Below the pieces are notes generated by a model. It saw only the letters and a program-made list of their open reading frames with translations. It searched no databases and was not told the DNA's origin. Of a DNA stretch of 28,829 nucleotides, positions 6,972 to 14,343 are shown in pieces; the stretch's first letter is position 1, and each line of letters starts with the position of its first letter. The translations under genes and the position numbers were made by a program. The stretch is from Bacillota bacterium (lineage in GTDB: Bacteria > Bacillota > Clostridia > Christensenellales > CAG-138): assembly GCA_023426265.1 (NCBI GenBank), contig JAFABA010000026.1, positions 1 through 28,829 of the forward strand, read 5' to 3'.

Positions 6972-8135
6972 TTGAAAAAAATTGCCGTTCTGCTGTTTGT
7001 TGCGGTTCTGTTGATCGCTTGTTCCTGTACTTTAAAAAAGGAGGGAACCGCTGTGCCAGAAGTTGAAGCCAAGACAACGGCTTCAACACCGGCTCAACCG
7101 TCCGCATCCATCGGCGTTAAATCTTACATTGAGCCTTACAGCGATGTTCGCAGCATACAGGGTTATGCTGAAGCTAAAACGCTGCGGGAGGGAAATTATG
7201 CCCCGGAAGACATTAAAACATTTTGGTTCAACGCCAATACGATATTTCCCGGCAATGAAGAGTTGGCTGCGCAGATAATTGAAAATGGGAAAAATCCGGG
7301 TCTCGGCATCCGATCGTTGCACGAGCGCGGCGTCACCGGAGAGGGGGTCAAGGTTGCAATCATCGACCAGAATCTCGCGCAACCATATCATCCTGAATAC
7401 AAAGACAGGCTGATAGAATATATGGATGTGGGAACAAAGCAGCCTGAAACGTCGGGTTCCATGCATGGCCCCGCGGTGGCCAGCCTGCTGGTCGGCCAAA
7501 ACTGCGGCGTCGCTCCGGGCGCGGGCTTATATTTTGCTGCCGCTCCTTCGTGGACGGGGGATAGCAAGTACTATGCCGAGGCATTGCGGTGGATCATCGA
7601 AGTCAATCGAACGCTGCCAAAGGAGGGTAAGATTCGCGCGGTCTCCGTTTCCGCCGCGCCATCCGGTGAAGGCTCGCCGTTTACACAGAATCTTGAAATG
7701 TGGGATGAGGCTGTTGCCGAGGCGCAGGAGGAGGGTATTTTGGTACTGGACTGTAGAGCAGGCTATGATACCGGAATAATTGCATCGGGCTATTACGATC
7801 CCGAAGCGCCCGACGACATTGCGCGCTTCAAAACGGGGTACCCGCAACAGCCTGCCATGGGTGGGAGGAACGGTATGATTTTCGCGCCGACTTCATTCAG
7901 GACTACTGCGGAACAATATACTTCGGGGACAGCCTCTTATCAATATACCGGGCAGGGCGGTTTAAGTTGGGGAATTCCTTACGCCGCGGGCGTGCTGGCT
8001 CTCGGCTGGCAGGCCGATCCGTCGCTTTCAAATGAAGAGATTATTGGCTTGCTGTTTGGCAGCGCATATGTAGACGCCGACGGCAACAAAATCATCAATC
8101 CTACTGCGTTTATCGCTATGATCGAATCACGGTGA
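6972..8135 (+). CDS. Subtilisin-like (S8) serine protease lipoprotein
   Basis: The 387-residue product has a signal peptide ending LLIACS, a lipobox that would anchor it outside the membrane. About 100 residues of spacer and one S8 domain follow. The catalytic triad is readable: Asp132 in GVKVAIIDQN, His165 in SMHGPAVASLLVG and Ser332 in GGLSWGIPYAAGVLAL, which takes the place of the usual GTSMAxPHVAG. The strand that normally carries the oxyanion-hole Asn (AAGN) reads CRAGYD, so that Asn seems replaced. The TTG at 6972 is preferred since GAAAGGAG is 8 nt away; the in-frame ATG at 6966 sits only 2 nt from it. The gene stands alone beyond R4 and could be a surface protease or a catalytically weakened homologue. 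Confidence 0.8.
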   Translation: MKKIAVLLFVAVLLIACSCTLKKEGTAVPEVEAKTTASTPAQPSASIGVKSYIEPYSDVRSIQGYAEAKTLREGNYAPEDIKTFWFNANTIFPGNEELAAQIIENGKNPGLGIRSLHERGVTGEGVKVAIIDQNLAQPYHPEYKDRLIEYMDVGTKQPETSGSMHGPAVASLLVGQNCGVAPGAGLYFAAAPSWTGDSKYYAEALRWIIEVNRTLPKEGKIRAVSVSAAPSGEGSPFTQNLEMWDEAVAEAQEEGILVLDCRAGYDTGIIASGYYDPEAPDDIARFKTGYPQQPAMGGRNGMIFAPTSFRTTAEQYTSGTASYQYTGQGGLSWGIPYAAGVLALGWQADPSLSNEEIIGLLFGSAYVDADGNKIINPTAFIAMIESR

Positions 8136-8459
8136 GGTGACGCACCATTATCATATGCGCCATGTTATGTCATCTCCGATAGCCGGAAAATAGGGTATGG
8201 GTAGCTTGAGATTTATGTCTCAATTAGGCGGCTTGGCTGCCGCTATAGAACTTGCGGCAGGCGGTGCGCATTGGGAGAGTGGCTATAGGAATATCGCGAT
8301 TGGGGAGCAAACGCTGCTGACCGGCGGCACAGCGAGCTGCACATAAAGAATTTATTCTGCCGCGTTATTCTGGCATGTGGGATATCATAATACGGTTCAT
8401 TACAATGATTGGGCAATAAAGGCTGCATTATTTTGTCAACCTGAAACAATGTGTGCCAC
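8136..8459. other. Gene-free stretch after the subtilase-like gene
   Basis: No supported gene is seen. A minus-strand frame at 8243-8449 has no ribosome site or recognisable motif. Only small GC hairpins (for example GCGGC/GCCGC near 8228-8243) are visible. The region probably marks the right edge of the island-like segment. Confidence 0.4.
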
Positions 8460-8510
8460 CAGAGTGTTCTGGAGATAAGGGAGGTATCCCCGCCTTTTCC
8501 CTACACTCTG
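8460..8510. repeat. Inverted repeat upstream of the kinase promoter
   Basis: CAGAGTGT (8460-8467) and ACACTCTG (8503-8510) are perfect inverted arms, with GGGAGG and CCTTTTCCC allowing further pairing inside. The right arm ends 1 nt before the -35 box, so it could be an operator or a transcript-ending structure. Confidence 0.4.
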
Positions 8511-8511
8511 C

Positions 8512-8541
8512 TTGTCATAATCGCCCTGCTGCGTTTATAAT
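8512..8541 (+). promoter_or_regulatory. Sigma-A promoter for the FGGY kinase
   Basis: TTGTCA (8512-8517) and TATAAT (8536-8541) are separated by 18 nt, giving a leader of about 80 nt before the ATG at 8627. Confidence 0.65.
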
Positions 8542-8626
8542 CAAGAGGGTAATTCAATTCTTCATAAAGCAAATACTATGGGTCGGAGAGAAATTATTTT
8601 ATAAAGCCACTTTACAAGGAGGCCAC

Positions 8627-10231
8627 ATGGATTATACGACCGAACAAGGAAAGGCTGCGATCGAGCGCGGCAAAACGTATCTGGGCATCGAGTTTGGGTC
8701 CACCCGCATCAAGGCCGTATTGATTGATGAAACGCATGCGCCCATCGCATCGGGCAGCCACGCGTGGGAAAACCGCCTGGTCGATCAAATTTGGACCTAC
8801 GGCATCGACGATATCTGGAACGGCCTGCAGGCTTGCTATGCCGACCTTGTAAGCAACGTCCGGCAAAAATATGGCGTCGCTTTGACGCGCGTCGGCGCCC
8901 TTGGCTTTTCCGCCATGATGCACGGCTATATGGCGTTTGACAGGAAGGGAGAGTTGCTTTCCCCGTTCCGCACATGGAGAAACACCATGACCGGCGCCGC
9001 CGCCGAGCGCCTCACCGAGCTGTTCCAGCAAAACATTCCGCAGCGCTGGAGCATCGCCCATCTGTACCAGAGCATACTCAACAACGAGGAACACGTTTCT
9101 GAAATAGACTATTTGACTACGCTTTCGGGCTATATCCATTGGAAGCTGACCGGGCAGAAAGCGCTTGGCGTCGGCGATGCGAGCGGCATGTTTCCGATCG
9201 ATTTAAACACAAAACAGTTTAACGTCGGTATGCTTGGCGCGTTTGACGCGCTCGTTGCGGACCGGCGCTATCCCTGGAAACTCGCAAACATACTGCCGCG
9301 CGTAGCGACCGTTGGCGAAAGCGCAGGCATATTGACGGAAGAGGGCGCAAGGCTTATGGACCCGAGTGGCGCTTTGCTCTCCGGTATCCCTGTCTGCCCG
9401 CCCGAAGGCGACGCCGGTACGGGAATGACCGCAACCAACAGCGTGGCGCAGCGCACAGGCAATGTAAGCGCCGGAACAAGCATTTTTGCCATGGTCGTGC
9501 TGGAAAAGGCGCTGACAAAGGTGTATCCGGAGATCGATCTTGTCACCACCCCGGCGGGGGATCTCGTTGCGATGGTGCACTGCAACAACGGAACCAGCGA
9601 CCTGGACGGATGGGTCGGCCTGTTCCGCGAATTCACGCAGGCATATGGGGTTGCCGTGGACGAAGATAAGCTGTATCATACGCTGTTCCGCTCCGCGCTT
9701 GAAGGTTCTGCGGATTGCGGCGGCCTGATGGCGTACAATTATCTTTCCGGCGAACATATTACAAAGTTCACCGAGGGGAGGCCGTTGTTTTTCCGTACGC
9801 CGAGTAGCAGCTTCAGCCTCGCCAACTTTATGAGGACGCATCTGTACAGCATGTTCGCCACGCTCAGGACCGGCATGAATATTCTGCTTGCGCAGGAGCA
9901 TGCGCAGCTTGACAACATGACAGGGCACGGCGGCTTTTTCAAGGTGGAGGGCGTTGGGCAGCGGATCATGGCCGCAGCGCTCGATACGCCGGTCACCATC
10001 ATGGAAACCGCCGGCGAAGGCGGGCCGTGGGGCATGGCGCTGCTCGTGGCATATATGATGCAGAAGCAGCCCAATGAAACGTTCCCGGAATACCTGAATG
10101 AACGGGTGTTTGCAAACAGCAGGAGCGTTACGGCTTCACCCGACCCGGAGGCGGCGGCGGGCTTTGACAGCTTCTTAAAGAGATATCAGAAGGGGCTGGA
10201 GATAGAACGTGTTGCGGTAGGGATCCGCTAG
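8627..10231 (+). CDS. FGGY-family carbohydrate kinase (ribulokinase/xylulokinase-like)
   Basis: This 534-residue cytosolic enzyme should phosphorylate a sugar or polyol with ATP. The N-terminal phosphate loop YLGIEFGSTRIKAVLID (about residues 18-34) and the central EGDAGTGMTATNSV with the likely catalytic Asp are visible. So are GNVSAGTSIFAMV and the C-terminal adenosine motif TGHGGFFKVEGVGQRIMAAAL...AGEGGPWGMALL. Together they mark both actin-fold lobes of the FGGY family. The substrate cannot be fixed; the sequence style is closest to ribulokinase-like members that are often annotated simply as ATPase. AAGGAGG lies 5 nt before the ATG. In-frame starts upstream (8453) would cross the promoter. 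It is a single-gene unit with its own promoter and terminator, without sugar genes beside it. Confidence 0.88.
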   Translation: MDYTTEQGKAAIERGKTYLGIEFGSTRIKAVLIDETHAPIASGSHAWENRLVDQIWTYGIDDIWNGLQACYADLVSNVRQKYGVALTRVGALGFSAMMHGYMAFDRKGELLSPFRTWRNTMTGAAAERLTELFQQNIPQRWSIAHLYQSILNNEEHVSEIDYLTTLSGYIHWKLTGQKALGVGDASGMFPIDLNTKQFNVGMLGAFDALVADRRYPWKLANILPRVATVGESAGILTEEGARLMDPSGALLSGIPVCPPEGDAGTGMTATNSVAQRTGNVSAGTSIFAMVVLEKALTKVYPEIDLVTTPAGDLVAMVHCNNGTSDLDGWVGLFREFTQAYGVAVDEDKLYHTLFRSALEGSADCGGLMAYNYLSGEHITKFTEGRPLFFRTPSSSFSLANFMRTHLYSMFATLRTGMNILLAQEHAQLDNMTGHGGFFKVEGVGQRIMAAALDTPVTIMETAGEGGPWGMALLVAYMMQKQPNETFPEYLNERVFANSRSVTASPDPEAAAGFDSFLKRYQKGLEIERVAVGIR

Positions 10232-10260
10232 AGCAATGGCGAAGTAACACAATAGCAATG

Positions 10261-10287
10261 GCGCCCGCTTCGGCGGGCGCTTCGTTT
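10261..10287 (+). terminator. Terminator of the kinase gene
   Basis: An 8-bp GC stem GCGCCCGC/GCGGGCGC closed by a TTCG tetraloop is followed by TTCGTTTATC. Confidence 0.75.
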
Positions 10288-10288
10288 A

Positions 10289-10316
10289 TCGAAAAGTGCC
10301 GCAAGGCACTTTTTCG
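10289..10316. terminator. Symmetric hairpin between convergent genes
   Basis: CGAAAAGTGCC and GGCACTTTTTCG pair around GCAA. Because of its A and T tracts it can act on either strand between the kinase and the small minus-strand gene. Confidence 0.5.
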
Positions 10317-10346
10317 AAAGAAAAGAGGCCGGAAAACCCGGCCTCT
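10317..10346 (-). terminator. Terminator of the small Phe/Gly/Arg peptide gene
   Basis: The AGAGGCCGG/CCGGCCTCT stem (10324-10346) is followed on the minus strand by TTTTCTTTC, 25 nt after the stop codon of the small gene. Confidence 0.7.
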
Positions 10347-10370
10347 GTGTGTCATGTTCTCTCAAACGGC

Positions 10371-10460
10371 TTACCACCAAAAGTCGCGTCTGCAACGCCT
10401 GCATCCATGACGCCTGAAAAAGGGGCGGCCAAAGCCAAACCCGAAGAAACCTCTTGACAC
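10371..10460 (-). CDS. 29-residue Phe/Gly/Arg-rich peptide
   Basis: A very short gene is supported by a perfect AAGGAGG on the minus strand, 8 nt before a GTG start, by an AT-rich promoter-like zone upstream (TATACT/TATATA type around 10480-10500), and by its own terminator. The peptide reads MSRGFFGFGFGRPFFRRHGC and ends RRCRRDFWW. It is strongly basic and aromatic with two Cys, a composition often seen in small clostridial proteins of unknown role, possibly spore or cell-surface related. A second frame behind the same ribosome site (starting GTG TGT CAA) is also open, but its composition is unremarkable. It sits next to tlp on the same strand. Confidence 0.5.
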   Translation of the reverse strand: MSRGFFGFGFGRPFFRRHGCRRCRRDFWW

Positions 10461-10599
10461 ACGAATCACCTCCTTATGAAAGGTATATACTATACTATTA
10501 AAAAACACATATATTGTTTCCTGTTACGCCTGCCATGCTGTCAAAGGGGGCCATAACCGTTCGGGAAAGCAATGAGAATTGCTGACTTCCAAACAGAAA

Positions 10600-10626
10600 G
10601 GCGCCCCGGAAATTCCGGGGCGTCCT
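10600..10626 (-). terminator. Terminator of tlp
   Basis: The stem CGCCCCGGAA/TTCCGGGGCG lies about 57 nt past the tlp stop, followed on the minus strand by CTTTCTGTTT. Confidence 0.65.
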
Positions 10627-10682
10627 GGTGTATTTATTTGTTTATTAAGCTTATCTAAAATATTTCACAATGCGCTGTCCTG

Positions 10683-10988
10683 TTATTTATCCCATTTCTT
10701 TTGCGCATCGGCTTCGTCGCGGATTTCGTGGCGCATGCCGTCCAGCGCGTCCCTTCGCCTGTCGTTTTTCTCCGAAAGCGTTTTTTTCATTTTGTCGTCG
10801 GAGGTCTTTGCCGCCATATCCTCCGCGGCCTCGATGTTGTGAATCGTCATGTCGATATTTTTCTGTATTCTTGGCACATTGTCTTTCCGGTCATCGGGAT
10901 TGGGGTGGTTGGCATTCTGGCGATTGGTATTCTGCCCGCCGGTATTCTGATTTTTTGTATTTTGGTTTTTCCAGTTCTGGTCTTTCAT
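10683..10988 (-). CDS. tlp: Small acid-soluble spore protein Tlp
   Basis: Tlp is a minor small acid-soluble protein made in the forespore. The 101-residue product has the family core NPDDRKDNVPRIQKNIDMTI (about 37-56). A conserved helical part ends KTLSEKNDRRRDALDGMRHE and IRDEADA, closely following Bacillus Tlp. It differs by an Asn/Gln-rich N-terminal extension of about 35 residues (NWKNQNTKNQNTGGQNTNRQ). Bacillus Tlp is shorter. AAAGGAG is 7 nt before the chosen ATG; an upstream in-frame start at 11027 has none. Expression in the developing spore is expected from the family, but I could not fix a sigma-G promoter. It points to a sporulating organism. Confidence 0.88.
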   Translation of the reverse strand: MKDQNWKNQNTKNQNTGGQNTNRQNANHPNPDDRKDNVPRIQKNIDMTIHNIEAAEDMAAKTSDDKMKKTLSEKNDRRRDALDGMRHEIRDEADAQKKWDK

Positions 10989-11143
10989 ACGATCACTCCT
11001 TTTCTCTAGAATTATTTTGCGCCCCAATGCTCGGCGCTATGTATTGATTGGGAAATTGAATACAGCATCGGTTTTTCCGGCCGCAATTGCCCCGTGGGAA
11101 TACTTTCCGGGCCAGTTCAAATAAAATTCAAAGCATACCTTGC

Positions 11144-11166
11144 TTGTCCATGGTATAATTGGACAA
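11144..11166 (+). promoter_or_regulatory. Palindrome over a -10-like box before the SleB-type gene
   Basis: TTGTCC (11144-11149) and GGACAA (11161-11166) flank an 11-nt centre that contains TATAAT (11154-11159). A good -35 at the standard distance is missing; AGCATA lies about 17 nt upstream. A regulator may bind here. A second TATAAT is at 11198-11203. Confidence 0.4.
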
Positions 11167-11266
11167 CCGGACATAAGAAGTTAGGCGATAGAGACTGTAT
11201 AATCTAGTCATATGATGTATGTATCATCCTCTTTTTGTGAAGGATTATAGGCAGCAAGGAGACTGC

Positions 11267-12502
11267 ATGGAAAAGAAACGGTTTCACATATTCATAAATC
11301 CCACAGGTCAATCCGCGAAACTCCTGGGAAAAACAAGGCGGCGGAGAAAGATGAGGCGTATCGCATTCTGGGCGGGTATCGGCTGCGCCGTGACCGCCAT
11401 CACGCTTTATCTTGCCGGGGTTTTTCAAAGTGCGCCTCAACCCCTCAACGCCACAGGTGATAACGGCCAGGCCGCCATATCGAGCATTGTTGCGCAGAAC
11501 AGGATTGTGGCATGGAAGGGGAGCCAGCCGGTTTTCCAGGGGAACCCGGACGCGGCCAGCGAATCATCCTTCTTGGCAGCGGAGGGGGGCATGCTCATAC
11601 CGACGCCCACGCCTATGGTCGCGCTCAGCCCCGGCGCTACAGAGGAACCAGACGCCGTGCTGGAATTGGGGTCAGAGCCAACACCTACGCCGACTCCGGT
11701 ACCCACGCCGGAGCTTACGCCCACTCCTACGCCCACACCTACGCCCGAACCTACGCCTCCGCCTGTCGATTGGGACAAATTGGTGGACTTTTATATGGTG
11801 GAAGCGGATACCTACTACAACGATATGGGCTATTCTTCCAACTACTATGAGTACACCGAGAACGATGTCTACCTGCTCGCGCAGCTCATATACGGGGAAG
11901 CGCGCGGCGAATCGACAAAAGGGAAAATTGCGGTCGGTAACGTTGTAATGAACCGCGTGCTGTCCCGGGGATATCCCGGGGATACCGTAGAGAAAGTTAT
12001 CAAGGCGCCGGGCCAGTTTACCGGTTACTCGTCCTCCATACGGCCAAACTCGTCCTGCAAATCCATAGCGAGGCGGGTGCTTCAGGATCAGGAATGGGTC
12101 ATCCCGCAGGACGTCTACTTCTTCAACTCCGAACGGCCGGAAGGGGAAGACTGGGGCGGGCACAGCTTCTATAAAAAGATAGACGGGCACTGCTTCTACC
12201 GGGAAAGCTACAGCGGGCGCAACCGCAACGGGGAGATTCCGCCTAAGCTGTTCGACCGCACGTTCAAATGGCCGCAATACGGCTGCAAACCCGAAAAGAG
12301 GGTTTCCCGCGTGCAGTTTATGCTCAACCAGCTTGGATATGACGTAAAGGCCGACGGATACTTCGGCATGACGAGCAAAGAGGCTCTGATCAAGTTCCAG
12401 AACGATAAAAAGCTGGAGGCGGACGGCGTGGCCGGTCCCGGCACCATCAAGGCGCTGATCAAGGCATACGGCATAGAGAAATACCTGAAGAAGTATAATT
12501 AA
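11267..12502 (+). CDS. SleB-type cell wall hydrolase with peptidoglycan-binding domain
   Basis: The enzyme probably cleaves peptidoglycan, as spore cortex-lytic SleB/CwlJ enzymes do. The 411-residue product has a basic cytosolic start and one transmembrane segment (about 32-52). A long Thr-Pro linker (PTPTPTP, about 112-166) follows. The SleB/Hydrolase_2 domain has DVYLLAQLIYGEARGE, with the likely catalytic Glu211, and GKIAVGNVVMNRV (about 198-315). A C-terminal PG_binding_1 domain (about 342-402, VQFMLNQLGYDVKADGYFG) ends it. SleB itself has its binding domain at the N-terminus, so the order is reversed here. AAGGAGA lies 6 nt before the ATG. It neighbours tlp divergently, so a role in sporulation or germination is plausible but vegetative wall turnover is not excluded. 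Confidence 0.87.
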   Translation: MEKKRFHIFINPTGQSAKLLGKTRRRRKMRRIAFWAGIGCAVTAITLYLAGVFQSAPQPLNATGDNGQAAISSIVAQNRIVAWKGSQPVFQGNPDAASESSFLAAEGGMLIPTPTPMVALSPGATEEPDAVLELGSEPTPTPTPVPTPELTPTPTPTPTPEPTPPPVDWDKLVDFYMVEADTYYNDMGYSSNYYEYTENDVYLLAQLIYGEARGESTKGKIAVGNVVMNRVLSRGYPGDTVEKVIKAPGQFTGYSSSIRPNSSCKSIARRVLQDQEWVIPQDVYFFNSERPEGEDWGGHSFYKKIDGHCFYRESYSGRNRNGEIPPKLFDRTFKWPQYGCKPEKRVSRVQFMLNQLGYDVKADGYFGMTSKEALIKFQNDKKLEADGVAGPGTIKALIKAYGIEKYLKKYN

Positions 12503-12514
12503 TGGTTTCATATT

Positions 12515-12536
12515 AAAAAGCCTTTCGGGGCTTTTT
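12515..12536 (+). terminator. Terminator of the SleB-type gene
   Basis: The AAAAAGCC/GGCTTTTT stem with a TTTCGG loop ends in a T-run, 12 nt after the stop codon. Confidence 0.85.
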
Positions 12537-12661
12537 CTCATTCATACGTTTGATAGCCCGGTTACATTGGCGGCAATGGCGGATGGGAACTTTCCCCGTC
12601 CGCTTTTCTGCTGCCGGAGGTCACTTTACAGAAAAAATAGAAAGATTTTTCAATATACCGC

Positions 12662-12689
12662 TTGACAAGGAACATTCACTATGTTAAAT
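12662..12689 (+). promoter_or_regulatory. Promoter of the tetR-apbE flavin operon
   Basis: TTGACA (12662-12667) and TTAAAT (12684-12689) are 16 nt apart. The putative operator begins 8 nt further on, at the expected transcript start. Confidence 0.65.
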
Positions 12690-12696
12690 TCACAAC

Positions 12697-12725
12697 GAAT
12701 GAATGAATAAAAAATTCATTCATTC
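12697..12725. promoter_or_regulatory. TetR-type operator, perfect 12-bp-arm palindrome
   Basis: GAATGAATGAAT and ATTCATTCATTC flank a 5-nt A spacer. It lies between the -10 box and the tetR start, which is a standard autorepression site. The arms are made of GAAT steps, as in several AcrR-like operators. Confidence 0.75.
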
Positions 12726-12750
12726 AAAAAAAGATAAAACGAGGGCGTGA

Positions 12751-13347
12751 ATGGACGACAAAAAAGCAGTATTGTTCGAATGCGCAAAAGAGCTGTTTGC
12801 GGCAAAGGGGTTCAAGGATACCGGCATTGCGGATATTACCAGGCGGGCCGGGTTCAGCGTGGGGACGTTTTACAACTACTACCCCTCCAAGGATAAGCTC
12901 TTTGTGGAGATCCTGAACCAGGAAACGACTGAACTGATGAAACGCCTCATGCAGTCTATCGATCCGGATGGAGACCCCGTGGAGCTGATCAAAGGATTTG
13001 TCATGCTGAATATGGAGGGAATGCTGAGTAACCCGATCCTGAGCCAATGGTATAACCCCGACGTCTACGTCAAAATCGAGAAGCTCATACGGGAGGAAGA
13101 CGCGCTTTCGGGTATGGATTTTCTGTACCGGTACTTCATTCAGCTCATAGAAAAATGGCAGGCGGAAGGGAAAATGCGGCCGGATATCACCAGCGAGATG
13201 ATCATGGCCATATTCGGGGCTATTATCCGAATCGGCTACCACAAGGAAGAGGTCGGGCTGCAGTACTTCCCGGAGCTGCAGGATCATCTGACGGATTTTG
13301 TCCTGAAGGGGCTGACCGATTGTGCAAAACGGGATGGCGCCGTTTAG
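12751..13347 (+). CDS. TetR/AcrR-family transcriptional regulator
   Basis: The 198-residue repressor-type protein has an N-terminal helix-turn-helix (about 8-50): AKELFAAKGFKDTGIADITRRAGFSVG then TFYNYYPSKDKLFVEIL. An all-helical ligand domain follows, with a typical GKMRPDITSEMIMAIFGAII segment. The ligand is unknown. It is the first gene of the flavin operon. apbE starts 26 nt after its stop, and a perfect palindrome lies in front of it, so it should regulate itself and the four following genes. The start has GAGGG about 5 nt upstream. Confidence 0.9.
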   Translation: MDDKKAVLFECAKELFAAKGFKDTGIADITRRAGFSVGTFYNYYPSKDKLFVEILNQETTELMKRLMQSIDPDGDPVELIKGFVMLNMEGMLSNPILSQWYNPDVYVKIEKLIREEDALSGMDFLYRYFIQLIEKWQAEGKMRPDITSEMIMAIFGAIIRIGYHKEEVGLQYFPELQDHLTDFVLKGLTDCAKRDGAV

Positions 13348-13373
13348 GTACGGCATTCAAGGAGGCATGGCCT

Positions 13374-14327
13374 GTGTGCAGCACAGCCGCGATGGAAGAC
13401 ACGCATTTGGGCATGGGGACGCAAATGGCGCACCAGGCGGCGGGCAAAAACGCAGCGAAGGCGCTTGATGCCATTCATCAGGAAGCGCAAAGGCTAGAAG
13501 GCTTGCTCAGCCGCTTCCTGCCCGAAAGCGACGTAAGCCGTATCAACCGTTCGGCGGGCGTAAAGCATGAGCCCATCAGCGCCGGGACCTACAGTATTCT
13601 TTCATTTGCAGCGGAGTGTTCCGCTGCATCGGCGGGGCTGTTTGACGTCACGGCCGGTCCGCTCATAGATTTGTGGGACTATCGGCATGCGTCGTCGCCT
13701 CCCGCAAAAGAAAAAATCGCGGCTGTTCTGCCCTTGGTTAACTATCGCGATTTGGAACTCTGCCCCGCGCTAAATTCGGCGGGGCTAAGAAAGATCGGGC
13801 AGTCGCTCGATTTGGGCGGCATCGGCAAGGGCTTTGCGAGCGACCGGTTCATGGAAATATTCCGTGAATACGGCGTCACGTCCGCCTGGTCCAATATCGG
13901 CGGGAACGTATCCACGCTGGGCAGCAAGCCTGACGGTTCGCCCTGGCGCGTGGGCATCCGCCATCCCCGGCAAAATGGCCTTATCGGCGCGGTCGCGGTG
14001 ACCGGACAGTCGGTGGTGACCTCCGGGGACTATGAGCGGTATTTTTTAGACAGCGAAGGCAGGCGGTTCCACCATGTTTTAAATCCAGTCACCGGATATC
14101 CGGCGGACGCAGGGCTTCTAAGCGCGACTGCCATTGCAAAAAGCGCCATGGTGGCCGACGCGGTTTCCACCGCCGTATTTGTCGCCGGTCTGGAGAGCGG
14201 GCTTGCCTTCATCAGGAACTATCAGGCGGAAGCGGTTTTGGTGGACGCGCAGCTGCGGGTATATGTCACGCGGGGCTTGCGGCGCCGCTATCAGGCTTCC
14301 GCGGGAGTGAAAACAAGTTATATTTGA
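13374..14327 (+). CDS. apbE: FAD:protein FMN transferase (ApbE)
   Basis: ApbE splits FAD and attaches FMN through a phosphoester bond to a Thr of FMN-binding domains, usually outside the membrane. The 317-residue product keeps the family blocks GLFDVTAGPLIDLW, SLDLGGIGKGFASD, WSNIGGNVSTLGSKPDGSPW and VTSGDYERYF. The block HHVLNPVTGYPA and the metal-site region AMVADAVSTAVFVAG are also kept. A GTG at 13374 is chosen because AAGGAGG is 8 nt upstream; the frame stays open far into tetR, but that part is a shadow. No clear signal peptide or lipobox is present at this start, unlike many exported ApbE proteins, so the compartment is uncertain. Its substrate is probably the FMN-binding protein encoded 16 nt downstream. 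Confidence 0.92.
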   Translation: MCSTAAMEDTHLGMGTQMAHQAAGKNAAKALDAIHQEAQRLEGLLSRFLPESDVSRINRSAGVKHEPISAGTYSILSFAAECSAASAGLFDVTAGPLIDLWDYRHASSPPAKEKIAAVLPLVNYRDLELCPALNSAGLRKIGQSLDLGGIGKGFASDRFMEIFREYGVTSAWSNIGGNVSTLGSKPDGSPWRVGIRHPRQNGLIGAVAVTGQSVVTSGDYERYFLDSEGRRFHHVLNPVTGYPADAGLLSATAIAKSAMVADAVSTAVFVAGLESGLAFIRNYQAEAVLVDAQLRVYVTRGLRRRYQASAGVKTSYI

Positions 14328-14343
14328 GAAAGGAACATATAGT

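Noticed and set aside
5190..8145. Shared TGAGGTGAYGCAC after two genes (about 5191 and 8132)
   Set aside because: A 13-nt match with no further similarity; the second copy overlaps a stop codon. It could be chance.
8243..8449. Minus-strand 68-residue protein
   Set aside because: No ribosome site, no motif and a composition unlike the neighbours.
8440..8470. Direct repeat of the ssrA 3' end as right island border
   Set aside because: Only CCACCA recurs (GTGCCACCA near 8453-8461); this is too short to count as an attachment site.
13155..13373. Longer ApbE start inside tetR
   Set aside because: The extension is a frame shadow of tetR rich in Gly and Arg; the GTG at 13374 has a proper ribosome site.
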